From Paulownia fortunei (taxonomy: Eukaryota; Streptophyta; Magnoliopsida; Lamiales; Paulowniaceae), in NCBI GenBank assembly GCA_019321725.1, contig CM033113.1, positions 4,836,001 to 4,900,000 of the forward strand: a stretch of 64,000 bases of DNA, given 5' to 3'. This document shows positions 17,765 to 30,723 of the stretch, piece by piece. A program made the position numbers and the translations under genes. Below the pieces are notes generated by a model. It was not told the origin of the DNA, did no database searches, and saw only the letters and a list, made by a program, of their open reading frames with translations. How positions within the stretch are numbered: the first letter of the stretch is position 1; each line of letters begins with the position of its first letter.

Positions 17765-18612
17765 GCATTCAATAATTAATAGGTTAGCCATGGTAGAAAG
17801 GAACGTCCATGGGAATGTTTGCGTTGAGTTTGACAATGGAAAGAAAGGAATTAAGCTTGTTCTGTTTTGTGGGCAACTGGTCTCTTCTTGTCCAAAAAGT
17901 TGACCTGGGGCCTGGGGATTAAGATTGCTTGGTCGTGATTGAAAATGCAATGTCTTGTAGTTCTAATTAAATACCCTGTATCCAAGAAAAGAAATATTGC
18001 TGTGAAGGTATACGATACTAGTTTGACTTGTATACGATAAGTATAGATATAGTAATAGTTCTTTAAGGTTGATGGCAGCTGGTATACTTACAGAGAACAT
18101 ATGTTAATTATGTAAATAATTACTGGTTATTAACAATATGTTCCTATGTTATACCAACTGCAATAAGGATTCCATGTGGTGGATCTTCAATACAGATTTC
18201 ATGTAAGTTATGGCTAGGATTGTGCAATCCGCTCATTCTGGTCTCCTCTAGGTCTTGAAGTATTCTTACTTAAGAAAATTAAGTCTCTTTTTTGACCCAA
18301 ATTCTAAGGATTTCAAAACTTGGATTAGGAGTAGCTAAAATGATAACTAACAGTTTGAGAAATATACTTTTAGACAAGAAGAATGTCCTAATTGAGGACC
18401 AATAATTCAGGGCATCAAACGGTAAAATACCTTTCTTTCTTATAAGAAGTCAATACATATTACACTCAACATTATTTTATAGGAAAATTTCGTACCAATC
18501 ACTTGTATACTATTCAATAATGTATAACTGTTATTGGGCATATTTCATTTTATGGAACAATCAACTTGCAACTTATTTTAAGCGGAATGGTGGAAGTTCA
18601 AATTTTTGTGGG
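17765..18612. other. Upstream region of the NHL gene
   Basis: Distal promoter sequence. ORFs on both strands near 17589-17950 overlap the NHL start and show no family features. Confidence 0.4.
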
Positions 18613-18699
18613 AACCTGCTGCTAAATTTTGGAGTTTGGCAAACGATCACTGTGGTCGAAACTTGCTGCTAAAATTTCGGGATTTGACGAGCGATCATT
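18613..18699. repeat. Imperfect 47-bp tandem duplication
   Basis: Two adjacent copies beginning at 18613 and 18660 share AACYTGCTGCTAAA, then TTTGRC and CGATCA at matching spacing. Function is not evident. Confidence 0.55.
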
Positions 18700-18861
18700 T
18701 TAGGTTGGGCTTCTCGTGTGCATAAGTGTACAGTTATTGGTGAACATTTGAAAATTAGTTGAGGCATATCCCGCGATTTACCGGTTCTAAGGGTGTAAGG
18801 CGCGATCCTTGAAATTCTAGAATTCATAGTTCGGCATAAATTGGGATACCTGAATTATAAA

Positions 18862-18983
18862 AAAATAATAATAATAATAATATATAACTGAAATATATTC
18901 CATATATTGATTCTTAAACTCATAATAATAATAATAATAATAATATATAACTGAAATATATTCCATATATTGATTCTTAAACT
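18862..18983. repeat. About 60-bp tandem duplication containing an (AAT)n microsatellite
   Basis: Each copy holds an AAT run followed by TATATAACTGAAATATATTC and a segment ending TTCTTAAACTC. The copies are nearly identical outside the microsatellite, so the duplication is recent. Confidence 0.9.
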
Positions 18984-21900
18984 CTATGTGTGTGTGAAAT
19001 ATGGAGCACATAAATCAATATTTGGAGTCTATTTATTAGCACTCAAGATAATTTGAAGGAAACTAAGAGGGATATTGGCACTCAAGATTTTGACAAAGAG
19101 GCTCTATATTCTTTTTTATGTTATTAGTTAACAAAAACACCCCTCATGTTAAAAGATAAATTTATCATTGTTTAAATGATAGTTAAATAAATGTTAATTT
19201 GATGGTAAGGAGTTTCATATGAAAAGGTGTAAATTGTTGTGTACTTTTATACAATTGTCTTTAAAAAGTAGCAAATAAAATTAATGGTGTCATACTATTA
19301 TTTTAGAATAATATTAAAAAAATCAACATAATTCTAGAACATTCAAAAAAAAAAAAAGAGCAATAAATTTTGGACAAATAGAATATATGACGACTATTTT
19401 TCTTAGATTCGTTAAGAATGAGGTGGGAAACCAATTATAAAGAAAGCGAGAAACTGCATGTTATAATTTATTTATTAAATTACATCATGGAATTGTAAAA
19501 TTTAAAACTTAAGTGAATAGAGTTCCGTGAATAAGAAAAGCCCAAATCCTAAAAGCCCAAAAAAGACTACGAGCTCAATCATACCAAATATTAGGGCTTT
19601 CTAATTAATGGCCTCTTTACACTGAAACACAATCACCATACATTTGGGCCTAAAGAAGACTCTGGCTGCATTACTTTATAATGAGCACAGCCGTTGCATG
19701 CATGAGGACATATAAATAAAAAATTCAAATTAAATACCTAAAATTATTGCACAAAACAATTAAAATACAGTGTAAAATAATGAACTTGCAACTTTTTTTT
19801 ATCGAAATAAATTGGAAAAAAAAAAAAAGAGTTGACTTAGGCTACATGTGGTATAATTGGTACCTCAATAGCATGAAAAAGTCAACCGTTTGACAAAGCA
19901 ATTGCGTTAAGCATTTAATGTTCATGCATAAATTAGGGTCATAAATACAAAGACATCTGAGGAAAACAAGTGAAATAATTATCTGTAGATAAAACAGTTG
20001 TTTATTCGTGAAAGTTGTTAAACAAAAGAAAATTGTCCGAATGATAGTAGCAATTAGTTAATCAGCTGCTGTAAATAAATAATAAACTATAAAATAAAGA
20101 AGTTAGTCAAGGGTGCACCCTGTCACATTGCAGCAAGATACCCGGGCTAATTTAGGCGTGGGGGAGGAGTGGTCCGTGGTCCATACGTCACAGAAAAGAT
20201 GTTCGCTTATAATTGTATTCATATATAATTGTGTGTGAAAATAAATACATGAAATATGCCATTTTATCTTGCCTGTTCTTATATGAGTCTAGTCTAAGGT
20301 TTATTTGGAGTTAGTTTGATTTTAGTTTCAGTATTCTCGCAAAAAACAATTGAGAAAATGTGCTTTATAAAAATATACGAGAGAGATTGTGAGATATGTT
20401 TGATTTTAATTTTGAAAAGTAATATAAATGTCATATCTTGTAAGATTTTATTTGGTTAGTAGTGTCATATTATTATTTTATTTTTTTAATTAGTATAATG
20501 ATCTGATGATGTAAATATATATATTTTTCATTGATAAGATTATTTGAATTTATATGATAAGAAATGTATATGTATAATAGTGATTATGACTTTTTTTATA
20601 ACACTTTGGAAATGTATAAAAATGTGCTTTGGAGGATTTATTAATGTTTGAATCTTTAATTTCATTTCAAGAAAATCCCACCGCTTAAAATTTATCTTAT
20701 TAAAATATTTAACTCATATAAAATATTAGTTGTAAACACCATCACTATCAAAATCATATAATATTATATGCATATACTCTTAAATAATTTCAACAAAAAT
20801 AATGAACCGAGTATTATTTTATTTTCAATACTATAAATTTTCTATTTGAAAATAATTGTTCAAACGTATTTGCAATTTCATATGAAAATCAATAAAGCTC
20901 CACCAAAAATAGTGAAAATGGCCATTCTCAATTAAAAAAAATATTCAAACTTGCCCTAAATTTTTTGGAGTCGGACATCACATATTTTCACACAGCAGAA
21001 TAATTGGAGAATCAGTACTGAGATTCTCAAATCACCACATATGTTTTGAGATTTTGTTTGATTTTCTTTTCTCAAAATGTTTTTATTCTCATAAACTCAA
21101 CTTAAACATTTAATATTCTTTTGCTTCAAAACATATCTTTTTTTTCCTAAATTATTTTTAAAATATTTTAGGTGACGTATCAAGACGAAATAAGGTCTCA
21201 TATTGAGATCTTGATACACTCATTTTCCATAAAAATAAATAAATTCAATGGTGACTCAGCCGTGGGATTTGGGAAGAGCTGCTTTCTTCTTGCTTGAGAG
21301 GGGCTTCTACGTACACAGACTAAAATTGCTCGCCGAAAGTGATGGATAGTGATCCATCACAGAGCTCTCAAATTCAACTTGTGATGGATTTGGAAGACAA
21401 AGTCAAAACATTGATCCTTTGCCCCATAGTTTGGGATGCTCCTCATTGTTGTTATTCAATTATTATATATTTTTATATATATCTTTATACATATTTAAAA
21501 ATGGAATATGAACAAAAATATATATATAGTCATATCTTTTAATTATTACATTATTATAAATATATATTATTTTATTTTTATATTAATATAAAAACTTAAT
21601 AGTATATATAAAATGATGATATAACACCAATAACTAAATAAAATTATATCAATCATGATATTTATAATTAAAAATATTTTTTCAAAATAAAACCAAACAC
21701 AACCTCCTTAAAAAAATAGATCAAATCAATCACTTTCTAAACAAAACTGAAATAGAACACACATTACCCAATCATATTTTTTTTATTTTTTATTTTTTTC
21801 CAAAACACTGTAAAACAAAACCACACACCACCTTGGATTTTTCTTCCTTTCTCCTTTACTTGCGCGGGATGTGTTTGAAAATGTGATTTGCTGGAGAACT

Positions 21901-22760
21901 GGAAATATCTTCTACACATTGTGGGACGTAATCATGTAACTTTCCTTCTTTTTTTTTTTTTTTTTAATTTACATGTTTAATGTTTTTTTCTTTTTTTCTT
22001 TTTGAGTATATAACGTACCTCTTGTCCTCTACTTAACTCAACAACTAGTAATTACTTATTAATTCATGATGAGGGTAAAAGTAAGTGCTAATTATTGAAG
22101 GTAAAAGGATTTGATAATAAAATTTAATCAGTATGAAAAATTAAATAGTATGAAGAAAAGGACACATGGTAAAGACAAAGTGTTGGAACCTTACCACCCG
22201 TTTATGACGAATTACAATCGTTTGGTATCATATGTATCTTCAGGCATAATGTTCATATGATTAGAATTCCTATATTTGAACCATACATATGGTTGCGGTT
22301 ATGTGATCGTGTCTAGAAATAATGTTTAATTTTTAAGATAATAATTTATTTTTCTAAAAGTCGCTATACTAAATGATATAAAATGAATTTAGATTTTCAA
22401 TTATTACTTTTAATTCTTTAAATTGAAAAATAAAAATTAAATAAAAATTAATATATTCACATGTGGATGCAGAGTGTATTAAGTAGGGAATTTGAGTTCT
22501 ACAAACAGACCACTGCATCAACATGTGTGGATATTTTGATAAAGAAATTCACTCAAATCAAACAGTATTTCCTAAGACCCATGATTGATGTCGCAATCTT
22601 GAAACCAAATCAGGAAGATGAACGTCTTCAACTCTAAACAGGGAATCTTATTACATACGATAGACCCCAATTCACAAGAACACACCTCGAAAAAGGCCAT
22701 TCTTAAGATAGGTCCTAATATTAATCATACAGCTTTACAATAATGACAGATAACAACTAC
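18984..22760. other. Gene-poor AT-rich spacer
   Basis: No gene recognised. It holds two members of an AT-rich repeat family, at about 20290-20640 (plus orientation) and 21540-21840 (opposite orientation), plus poly-A and poly-T tracts. A moderately GC-rich island at about 20100-20210 has no ORF of note. Confidence 0.5.
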
Positions 22761-22762
22761 TG

Positions 22763-22786
22763 TGTGTATATATATATATATATAAC
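22763..22786. repeat. (TA)n microsatellite that may serve as a TATA region
   Basis: A TA run directly before a CT-rich pyrimidine tract (22800-22920), which looks like the leader start of the plus-strand gene beginning at 23357. Confidence 0.45.
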
Positions 22787-22927
22787 TCCCAACTTACTAA
22801 ACTCCCCACGCCTCTTTCTCTTGCATAAAAAACATCCCATATGATTTCATTCTCCAATCCCAACTTTCTCTCTCCCTAATCATCCTTGAAATTCCCCCCC
22901 AAATTGTCCCTTCCTCTCCAATCAACA

Positions 22928-23356
22928 ATGGATTATATATGTTTTTACATAAAGTGAAACTGGAGAAAAATGGTCTATTCTTGAAGAGGAATGAACAAAG
23001 CTCCGCCTTTGGTGTTGAGGTTTGAACTTCTTACCAAGTTTTAAATTTGTAGAAGTCGGAGGAGGAAAAAAAAAAATGGAGTCTTGGAAATGAAGGTTCC
23101 TGTTTCTTATCATTCACGAGAGTTTTCTTGCAAGAAAATTTGTTGTTTTTAGTGTTGATATGGGCAAACAAAGTTGACTAAAAGAGGTGTGTTTGTTTTT
23201 TGATGTGCCATTTTGGATCAGGTAGCGGAAAGTGGAAATTGATTACCTGATTAGATACGCAACCTCGTGAACAACTACTCCCAATCAACCCTTTTCCTTT
23301 TTTCTTCTGTATTTGGATATCCTCAGAATTTCTTGGCAAGGAGGTGGTGAAAGAAA
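22928..23356 (+). promoter_or_regulatory. Leader with several short upstream ORFs
   Basis: Before the main ATG at 23357, the unspliced leader has a series of ATG-initiated short frames: 22928-22957 (9 codons), 22970-22984 (4), 22991-23044 (17 codons, starting MNKAPPLVL), then several more between 23076 and 23250. If they are retained in the mRNA they would strongly limit main-ORF translation. A leader intron could remove some of them; none was certain by eye. Confidence 0.4.
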
Positions 23357-26234
23357 ATGACTGCAAATCCAAAGCCGGTAAAGCTGTTTTCCTATATTTC
23401 TTTATGCAATTATTGTGTTACTGTTTTATTCAACTTGCCGATTCTATAAAAAAATTCATACAAAGAACTTTATCTCCATATAATAAAATGTGATGTATAT
23501 TTGCTTATTTACTTATTTATTTTCAGGAGGATATGGGTTCTGATAATCTGAGTTCAAACTGTCAAGCCGGAGAATTGGGAGAGAAAGGAGGTCAGAAAAT
23601 GTCTCTTTCTGATGGCGTAAATGGTTTGCAGCACTCAAGCACTAAATCTGATAGCTTTGTGGTGGACATGGAACGATTTTCTCATCTTGTAGAGAAAGAC
23701 ATTAATGCAAATTCAAGAACTACGGTGAGTTCCTTCTGTTTCTCTTAATCTTTATAAAAACAAGATTTTGAACTTTTTTAGCCTAATAAAACAGGCTCTT
23801 CTTGTCTGTTTTCATCGGAAATTCTGTGTTACTGCAATCTTGTCCTATCTCGGAAAGTGGCTGTCAGCTTGTTAAGTATCACTAAATTATTGCAATTTCG
23901 AAAAGCATTTTAATGATATGATAAGCTGGGATGAGAAGTTTATTCCAAAAGTCCCACTTTATTTTACTCACCATCGTTGTAATCCAGTGTCTTTTAAGTT
24001 TGGTGTTTTCCGACCCGTAAAAGACTTTCCTTTCAGCCCAAAGTCGTTGCCTTTCCTTTACTTTTCTTGCTCTTTACATTTTCTAAATGATTTCTATTCA
24101 AAAAAAAGCCGGAAAAACATATTCTTTTTGTTAATACATGCTTGGTGGTGGAAAAAAAGTTGCAGAGAAACCTTTCAAGAAAAGGATCGGTCAGAATCGG
24201 AGAAAAGAAATTCACTGGCAACGAGAGAGACACTAATCTGCTTGCGACTTCACCAAGAGGTACGTAACCATTGGTTCTTTCCTTTTTCTTTTTTCTTTTA
24301 TTTTTTTCCGTGAAATACTATCTCTTTTGTGGGATTTAATTTCCTTCTCTCGTCCCCATCCTACACACAAAAAAAAGAAGAATATAAATTTTAAAGAAAC
24401 CCACAATCACTCACAAAAATGAGAATGGGGGGAGAAAATAATTTAATATTAAGAACGGACCATTACATATTAGGACCCTAGTTAGTATAACACGTATCTT
24501 CACAAGATATTATGCTCTTTGTATGTTGTTTGTTACAAAAAATAATAATAATAATAATAGAGAAAGAGACATAAAGATTCTGATATATTGAGGTTAAAGC
24601 CTATGTTCTTCCTGCATTTAATCGGTTTGTCGTCGAGTTCACTTTGTATACATGCACATTTGTTACAAATGATTTGTACATTTTGTCTCTAGAGATCTTG
24701 TCCATTGGCATGCCAGAGGCCAAAAAATATCAGTCCCGACCCACTCTAGGTAACAATCTAGACCACCTTTAAAGGCCTTGTCATTATAGTCAACCATCTC
24801 TGTGTTCACATGCTAAAAATCTTTTGTTACTCTTTAAGGGATAATAATTTGGTCAGGATAACACAACAAATGACATTATTAATACTGCTAATTTGCTAAT
24901 CCACGTAAAAATATAGTTCTCAAGCCATAATCATGCTAGATCATGCGCCACATATCTTTGATAAAACAACACAATTAAGTCAGAATCCATCTGTAAATAG
25001 CTGTGTTATTGCTGTCGCTATAGCCATCTCATGTCTCTGCACTACGAGTTTAGTACTTGATTAATTTATAAGTAGTATGATTAGTTTCAAATAGACAGCA
25101 AATCCTGCAGCAGGGCTAATAGAATTTCTTATGCCAGGCTCTGATGAAAATGGCCAAATAGTTCACATACAATTCAAACAAGTTAATACTAAATAATGCC
25201 CTGAAAAAATATATTTACATGGATCCAACTCCTCGCCAGTACACACATACGACATACACAGTCAATAGTCACCCTGGAAAATATTTTTCATCCCCGTGAT
25301 ATGCGGAATTTGACTGAGTGCTAGAGCAAACCAGCAAACAAAATGCCACAAGTAACAGTTGATACTTCATGGTATATAATCATGAACAGGATCGATGCCT
25401 ACTTTCAAATCTTGAGCTGTTGATAACTGGGACTAGCCAGGAAGAAGACTACATGAATTCTCACTTTTTAAATGGCTCCATTTGTTTGATATAACAACCA
25501 CTAACTACTGACTGTCGTTACGTTTTTTTCCTTTTTTGCTACTTTCCACCCATACATTCCATCCTGGGCTGCGGCACGCTTTTAGACTAGGGGAAATTTT
25601 GGTATTTGCAGGCCTTTCACTCGTTTATTATGCATATTCTGTAATTTTGCTTCGTATGAAAACTGCAGCTGCTTTACATGGAGGCAGCACGCCTGAAAAG
25701 CCAGCGGTAGTGGTGCTGGGGGCCACCGATCACTCCATCATCCCCCAAGTCCATCATCATCAAATCACCATCACCAATGGCAGCGTGAGCAGCGCGGCAG
25801 CTGCCGAAAACAAATGTGGTGGCAAGAGATTCAGTTTCCGGCGTTCTCCTGCTACCTGGACTGGTGATCCGAGAAGGATACTTCTATTCTTTGCAACCCT
25901 GTAAGTTTAACCCCATTCTTAATTTTCAGGTATTTTCATTTACAGGGGCACTACTGTAACAGATGTTTTCTGGATCAAACATGAATTTTTCACAGGCATA
26001 CCGGTGTGATCTGATAAATTAAATACTAGAGCTACAAAAAACAAAAAAATACAGTAAATTAGAAAAAATAAACAAAGAATTGGCTGCCTGATCATGATTC
26101 TTTCCTCTTAATTGTAACTGATTAATTGTAATTGTCTTGTCATCTGTTACAGGTCGTGCTTGGGAACTATTATACTTATCTATTTCACCTTATCCATGGG
26201 CAAGCTCAACGGGGATGACAGTGCTTCTAATTGA
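23357..26234 (+). CDS. Uncharacterised plant protein with one C-terminal membrane segment (208 aa)
   Basis: Exons 23357-23377, 23527-23724, 24166-24259, 25669-25900, 26153-26234; 627 nt, all phases fit. The N-terminal half is polar and Ser-rich. Exon 3 has a basic block NLSRKGSVRIGEKK, which offers RKGS-type kinase target serines and which I recall from a plant-only unnamed protein family. Exon 4 has a PEKPAVVVLG segment, a His-rich stretch (HHHQ), an Ala/Ser linker and GDPRRIL. The C-terminus has a hydrophobic helix at about residues 174-195, followed by a short KLNGDDSASN tail, so it may be tail-anchored with the N-terminus in the cytosol. Function unknown. Exon 1 codes for only seven residues (MTANPKP) and is the least certain part; Met10 in exon 2 (MGSDN, 23533) is an alternative start. 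Confidence 0.75.
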
Positions 26235-29200
26235 TAAACATCCATTATCATCAATCCCCACATATTATAAGAGGAATTTTTCAAGATAATTATGGTTGGA
26301 ACTTGGAACTTTTTTGGGGGCACGTGAAAAGATGCAAAACAAAAAGAACAAACAGAGGATTAAAACTTTTGGCAGAAAGGGACGACGGTCTGCCCTTCCA
26401 TTGGCCGGCATCAAATTCAGCGGATTTGACCCTTTTTTAATTTTCCAGGACAACTTTTCTCAATAGCAAATCTTTAAACTAAAGACAGCAGCAGATAGCA
26501 CTAAGACAAGGATGGAGAATCTTCAAATTTTTATACGAGTGGAAGACATAAAAAACACATGATGTGTATACCTTTTTATGTTAGTTTAGTCTATCTTCGC
26601 GCAAGTACAATGGAGAGCCAGAAAGCCCCTTTTGCCACTTTTCCCCTTTCTTCCCCATATCTGTTTGCTCTTGCTGTAGCCCACTGCCAACTGCTCTCTT
26701 TTCATTCATGCGGCTTTCATGTGGGTAGGAAACAGACAATGTAGGAATTTGTGCTAATGGAATTTCAGAAGAGATAGCATGCCGTGTACATATTTACATT
26801 TAACACAGCAACTTCAAATCGGGAGCAAACGTTTGTTGACATTACCTTTCGCAAAAGCATCAGACACTGGAGATCTAATTCTCTATCTTCTGCCAGGGTC
26901 AGAAATACTAGTTTTAAGTTTGTCCAATAAATGCCCATTACCCATCACCATTCCTCCAATACTTGGGAAGTAATGGTAATTTATAACTCAATTGTAATGA
27001 ACAAGAATCAACAACACAAAATGTTCAGAGCAAAATTTACTGTCGCAAAGATGATTAAATGAGGAAATATTGAGCAAATAAATTTTGAAAAAGAGTATCC
27101 CAAATGATCAATATCTCAAAAGTGTATTTTATTTTTAAGTGTTCGTCAAGTGATTCAGTACAACCCAGCTTGTCCAGCAGATGCAGTAGTCTGCAATCAC
27201 AATTATGATATTCAGCTAGAATCAACATCAAATTAGCAAAGTAACAATTATAGCACAAAACATCTTCATCACTAGTAGATAATCAACATGATACACCATC
27301 ATGTCACAAACTTTTACGCTGTAGCTTCATGTCATTTAACAATGTACATATTGTTAACCTCTTCAGCACAATCTTTCTACATAAAAAACTGAATTTCTAT
27401 TTATCCCTGTTTGAGAAAAAAAGTCTCCCAATTTAGTAGTGTATGGAAATCCTTCGGACTGAGCACGTAGTTTTTAGGTCCTGGTGAAGTCCTAATACAA
27501 CTGCAGCACTTCATTCAATTGCTTTCCCTGTAATAGCTGCAATTAAAGCAAACTAAAAAATTCGAATGAATCAAGAATGTCACTATTATGAAGATGTACA
27601 GTTTGTGTTACTCACCAATCACTGGCTAGAGGGAATAATGTTGAAATTTTTACAGGCAAACTCCAGCTCTTGTTTCACAGAGTCCATTTCAGAATAGTTG
27701 CTCATTATTTTTCCACAAAAACCCAAGATCTTCGTGCTCTTCTGATTGTTTGTAGGACAACAGGATTTATAGTCATGGCAATTACCTACTCTGGGTCAAA
27801 CCTCAAAAATACTCCTGGGCGATTCTACATTCACTACATCGGCACATGTGCCACTTTGTAGTGTAGCCTTTATGTGTAAGATAAATAGACAATAGTTTCT
27901 TCTCAATACAAGATACAACAGCAAGAATTATATCATGTTATGCTCATGCAAAATTTTGGATCAAGGCCCCAGGATCTTGTGTTTTATAGTGAAGTCAATT
28001 GCCTCAATCCTTAGAAACTACTCCGGGCCAGTCAAGTTCTTCCCCTTGAAGCCTGGCAGAGAAGGCCAGATCAAATATTTTGCCTATGAGAAAATTTATA
28101 CCAGAAGATGGACATTTTAATGTTAGATATCACTATTATAGGAGTAAAATGCAACAACAATAACATTAAGTTATGAATACTACTCCTTAAAGAGTAAAAG
28201 CCTTTTCACTAAGTCGGGAACTCATATAATCAGGTAGGCTCAAGTTTGTTACCCAATGAAAACAAGTTAGTATTGCATCAACAATAATATCAAACGGGTT
28301 ACTGTTCGTGCTATTGAAATTTATTTATAGTTAGAAAATGATCAATGAACTACTTCACCTTTAAATTGAAGAAAACACGAATAGATGGAAAGCTGCACCA
28401 AGTACAAAGAGTTCCAGATATTGTCTAAGAGAAATGGTAGCCTTCACCAAAATCCGGAAAGCTTAACAAGAATCTCAAAACTTTTATAGATTGCTTAATG
28501 TATCAGATGCACAAATCACAAACCTCCACCACTTAATTAGAATTTCCATAAAATCATCAGAGGGCTAGGTTCCCATCAACAGCCTAGCCCCTATTGTTCT
28601 ACCAAAAAAATTGAATAAATGGTGTCACTATGCAGAAATAATCTTTTGTAAGAATTTTTCAGACAATAAGGCTAAACTAATCGCACCGTTATATGTACTT
28701 CACATTAAACAATCACTCATATAAATATAAAATCTATCAATGAAGATTTGACATCTCTCTTGCATATCAATCGAAGTGATTAATCAAACGTCCGACAAAA
28801 ATATAAAACGAACTTGCCCCGGAAAACAAAGTGGTAAACTGGGCAAACCCGATCACCAAACAGTGTTCAAAACTGTCCCCAGGCCGCGTTAATGGAGTTG
28901 CTCCGCTGTACAACACCACACACACCCCCGGAAACCATACATATAGACCCACCCCCCCACCCCCCTCACTCCTGCCTTCACTACGAGGAGAGTGTGTCTG
29001 GACTTCACTTCTACTAGTATTGTTATTATCAACAATAACCCAAATGGAGAATTAAAATAGTTCAATTCACCCGTAGTTGCCTAACCGGACGGTCTAATTT
29101 GTGACCGGACAGTATGGCGCGGGCCATAGACCAACGTTTTAGCGGAGGCCTTGTTATGATTCTGTTGTAAAGTCCACCCACTACACAGATGACCACCAAA

Positions 29201-30723
29201 TTAAAATATATATATATATATATATACACTATCACATTAAAGAAAATTACTTTCACCAATGAAAAATGATACCAAATAAAAAAAAATAACTGTCAAATAT
29301 TAATAATTAGTATAAATAGGGATTGGGGTTAGCAAATATAATAAACAATAAAAATATGAATAACAAGAGATTGAATGAGATAAAAATAGATTGTTTTGAG
29401 AAAAAATAAATAAAAAAAAATTATAATTTAATTCTCTTTAAAAATAGTCTTTATTTTTTGTATTTCAAATTAAGAAATTTAAAATTTAAGAGATATTTTT
29501 TAAAAAATATTTGTGTATCTTCTAATTTACAAAAAATCTTGTAAGTTTACTATATATATATATATAGTTGAAGTTATTATTTGGATTATAGTTTTGTAAT
29601 TTTCTCAATTTGAATTTTTCACATAAAAATTCTTATATCTATCGTTTATTTTCTTGTATTTTATTTTTATTCTTTGTTTATTCTTATAAAATAAAGTATA
29701 TTTTTTAATATATTTTTCTCCTATCTCACAACACATTCATTGACCAAACACATGAAAAATAAAACCAAACATACACTTACTTTTTGTTATGGTAGGGGAT
29801 AACCGTGATACATCTTTATATGAATTTATAAATATTAAGATTCATAAGTAGTAAATAACAAAAGCCGAAAATAATATTCAGATTGAACATATCAAAATGT
29901 CTATGATAAAAAGTGTAGGTCACATTGGGGATTTTGCAGACTTGGGAGATAAAAATTGTTTAGTGACTAGAAGCCTAGAAAGAACACTCCGAAAGTCAAC
30001 TTAATTTTTTAATTTAAAGAATTAAACAAATATACTACCATTATTACCGTGCTTCTACATCCGATTAGCATGTTTATAAGATCACTTCATATTGAATTCA
30101 ACATTCTTTTATCTAAATCTCACTCTTTCAAAAAATAACTTTAAATAGCATAAATGGCATGCAAAATACATAAGAGTTTTTTTTGGGGGAAAAAAAATAC
30201 ACAGTGCTGTTTTTTTGAAAAACAACTCATATCCAAAACTTTATATAAATTAAATTAAATTAAACACCTTATTTTGGGTCGGAAGAAGTATTAAGTTTAT
30301 TTTAGTCACAGCTAATGTAATTACAACATAGTTAAGTTGAAAAAATATTTTGTTTTTGTATAATGTAATATTTTATTCAAAGAAAATGATTTTATTATGC
30401 TTTCATGATCATAAGAATAATCAAAATAATCCTAGCTATTACTGCATGAAATGTAGAAAGGCCACAAAAGATTTATTGAGCAGAGTGTTGCATAGAAAAA
30501 AATAATTTGTGGACGGCAAAACGGGGAAACAAACCAATGTAGTTAAATCTTCCACAACACTGGAAAAAAGCAAACTGCTTACTCCTAATACTGTTTGTCG
30601 GGTCAAAGCTGTTTGGTTAATCTAATAATATCAGCCACATGTAGTTCTTACTTTAATTCTACATACCATTTCAGAAACCAGACATCTTCCTGATCGCCCT
30701 GTCTGCACTAAAGACTTTTGAGT
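26235..30723. other. Long spacer with no recognised gene
   Basis: The first few hundred bases should be the 3' UTR of the preceding gene. The rest has scattered ORFs under 75 codons without family features. A small hairpin (GGGCTAGG at 28562-28569 and CCTAGCCC at 28583-28590) is present. Sequence at 28830-29060 is less AT-rich and C-rich, and could be a minus-strand promoter or leader of a noncoding transcript. A (TA)n lies at 29203-29227, and 29280-29790 is an AT-rich repeat-family copy. Confidence 0.45.

Noticed and set aside
17589..17950. ORFs of more than 100 codons on both strands upstream of the second NHL gene
   Set aside because: They overlap the NHL start and its TATA region and show no coding signature.
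27670..28120. Two plus-strand ORFs with faint mutual similarity (IV...YSG pattern)
   Set aside because: The likeness is only a few residues and neither matches a known family; stops interrupt the minus-strand reading too.
28767..29055. Overlapping 61- and 74-codon ORFs in a C-rich patch
   Set aside because: Opposite-strand mirror frames with Pro-rich low complexity and no family features; more likely promoter or noncoding sequence.
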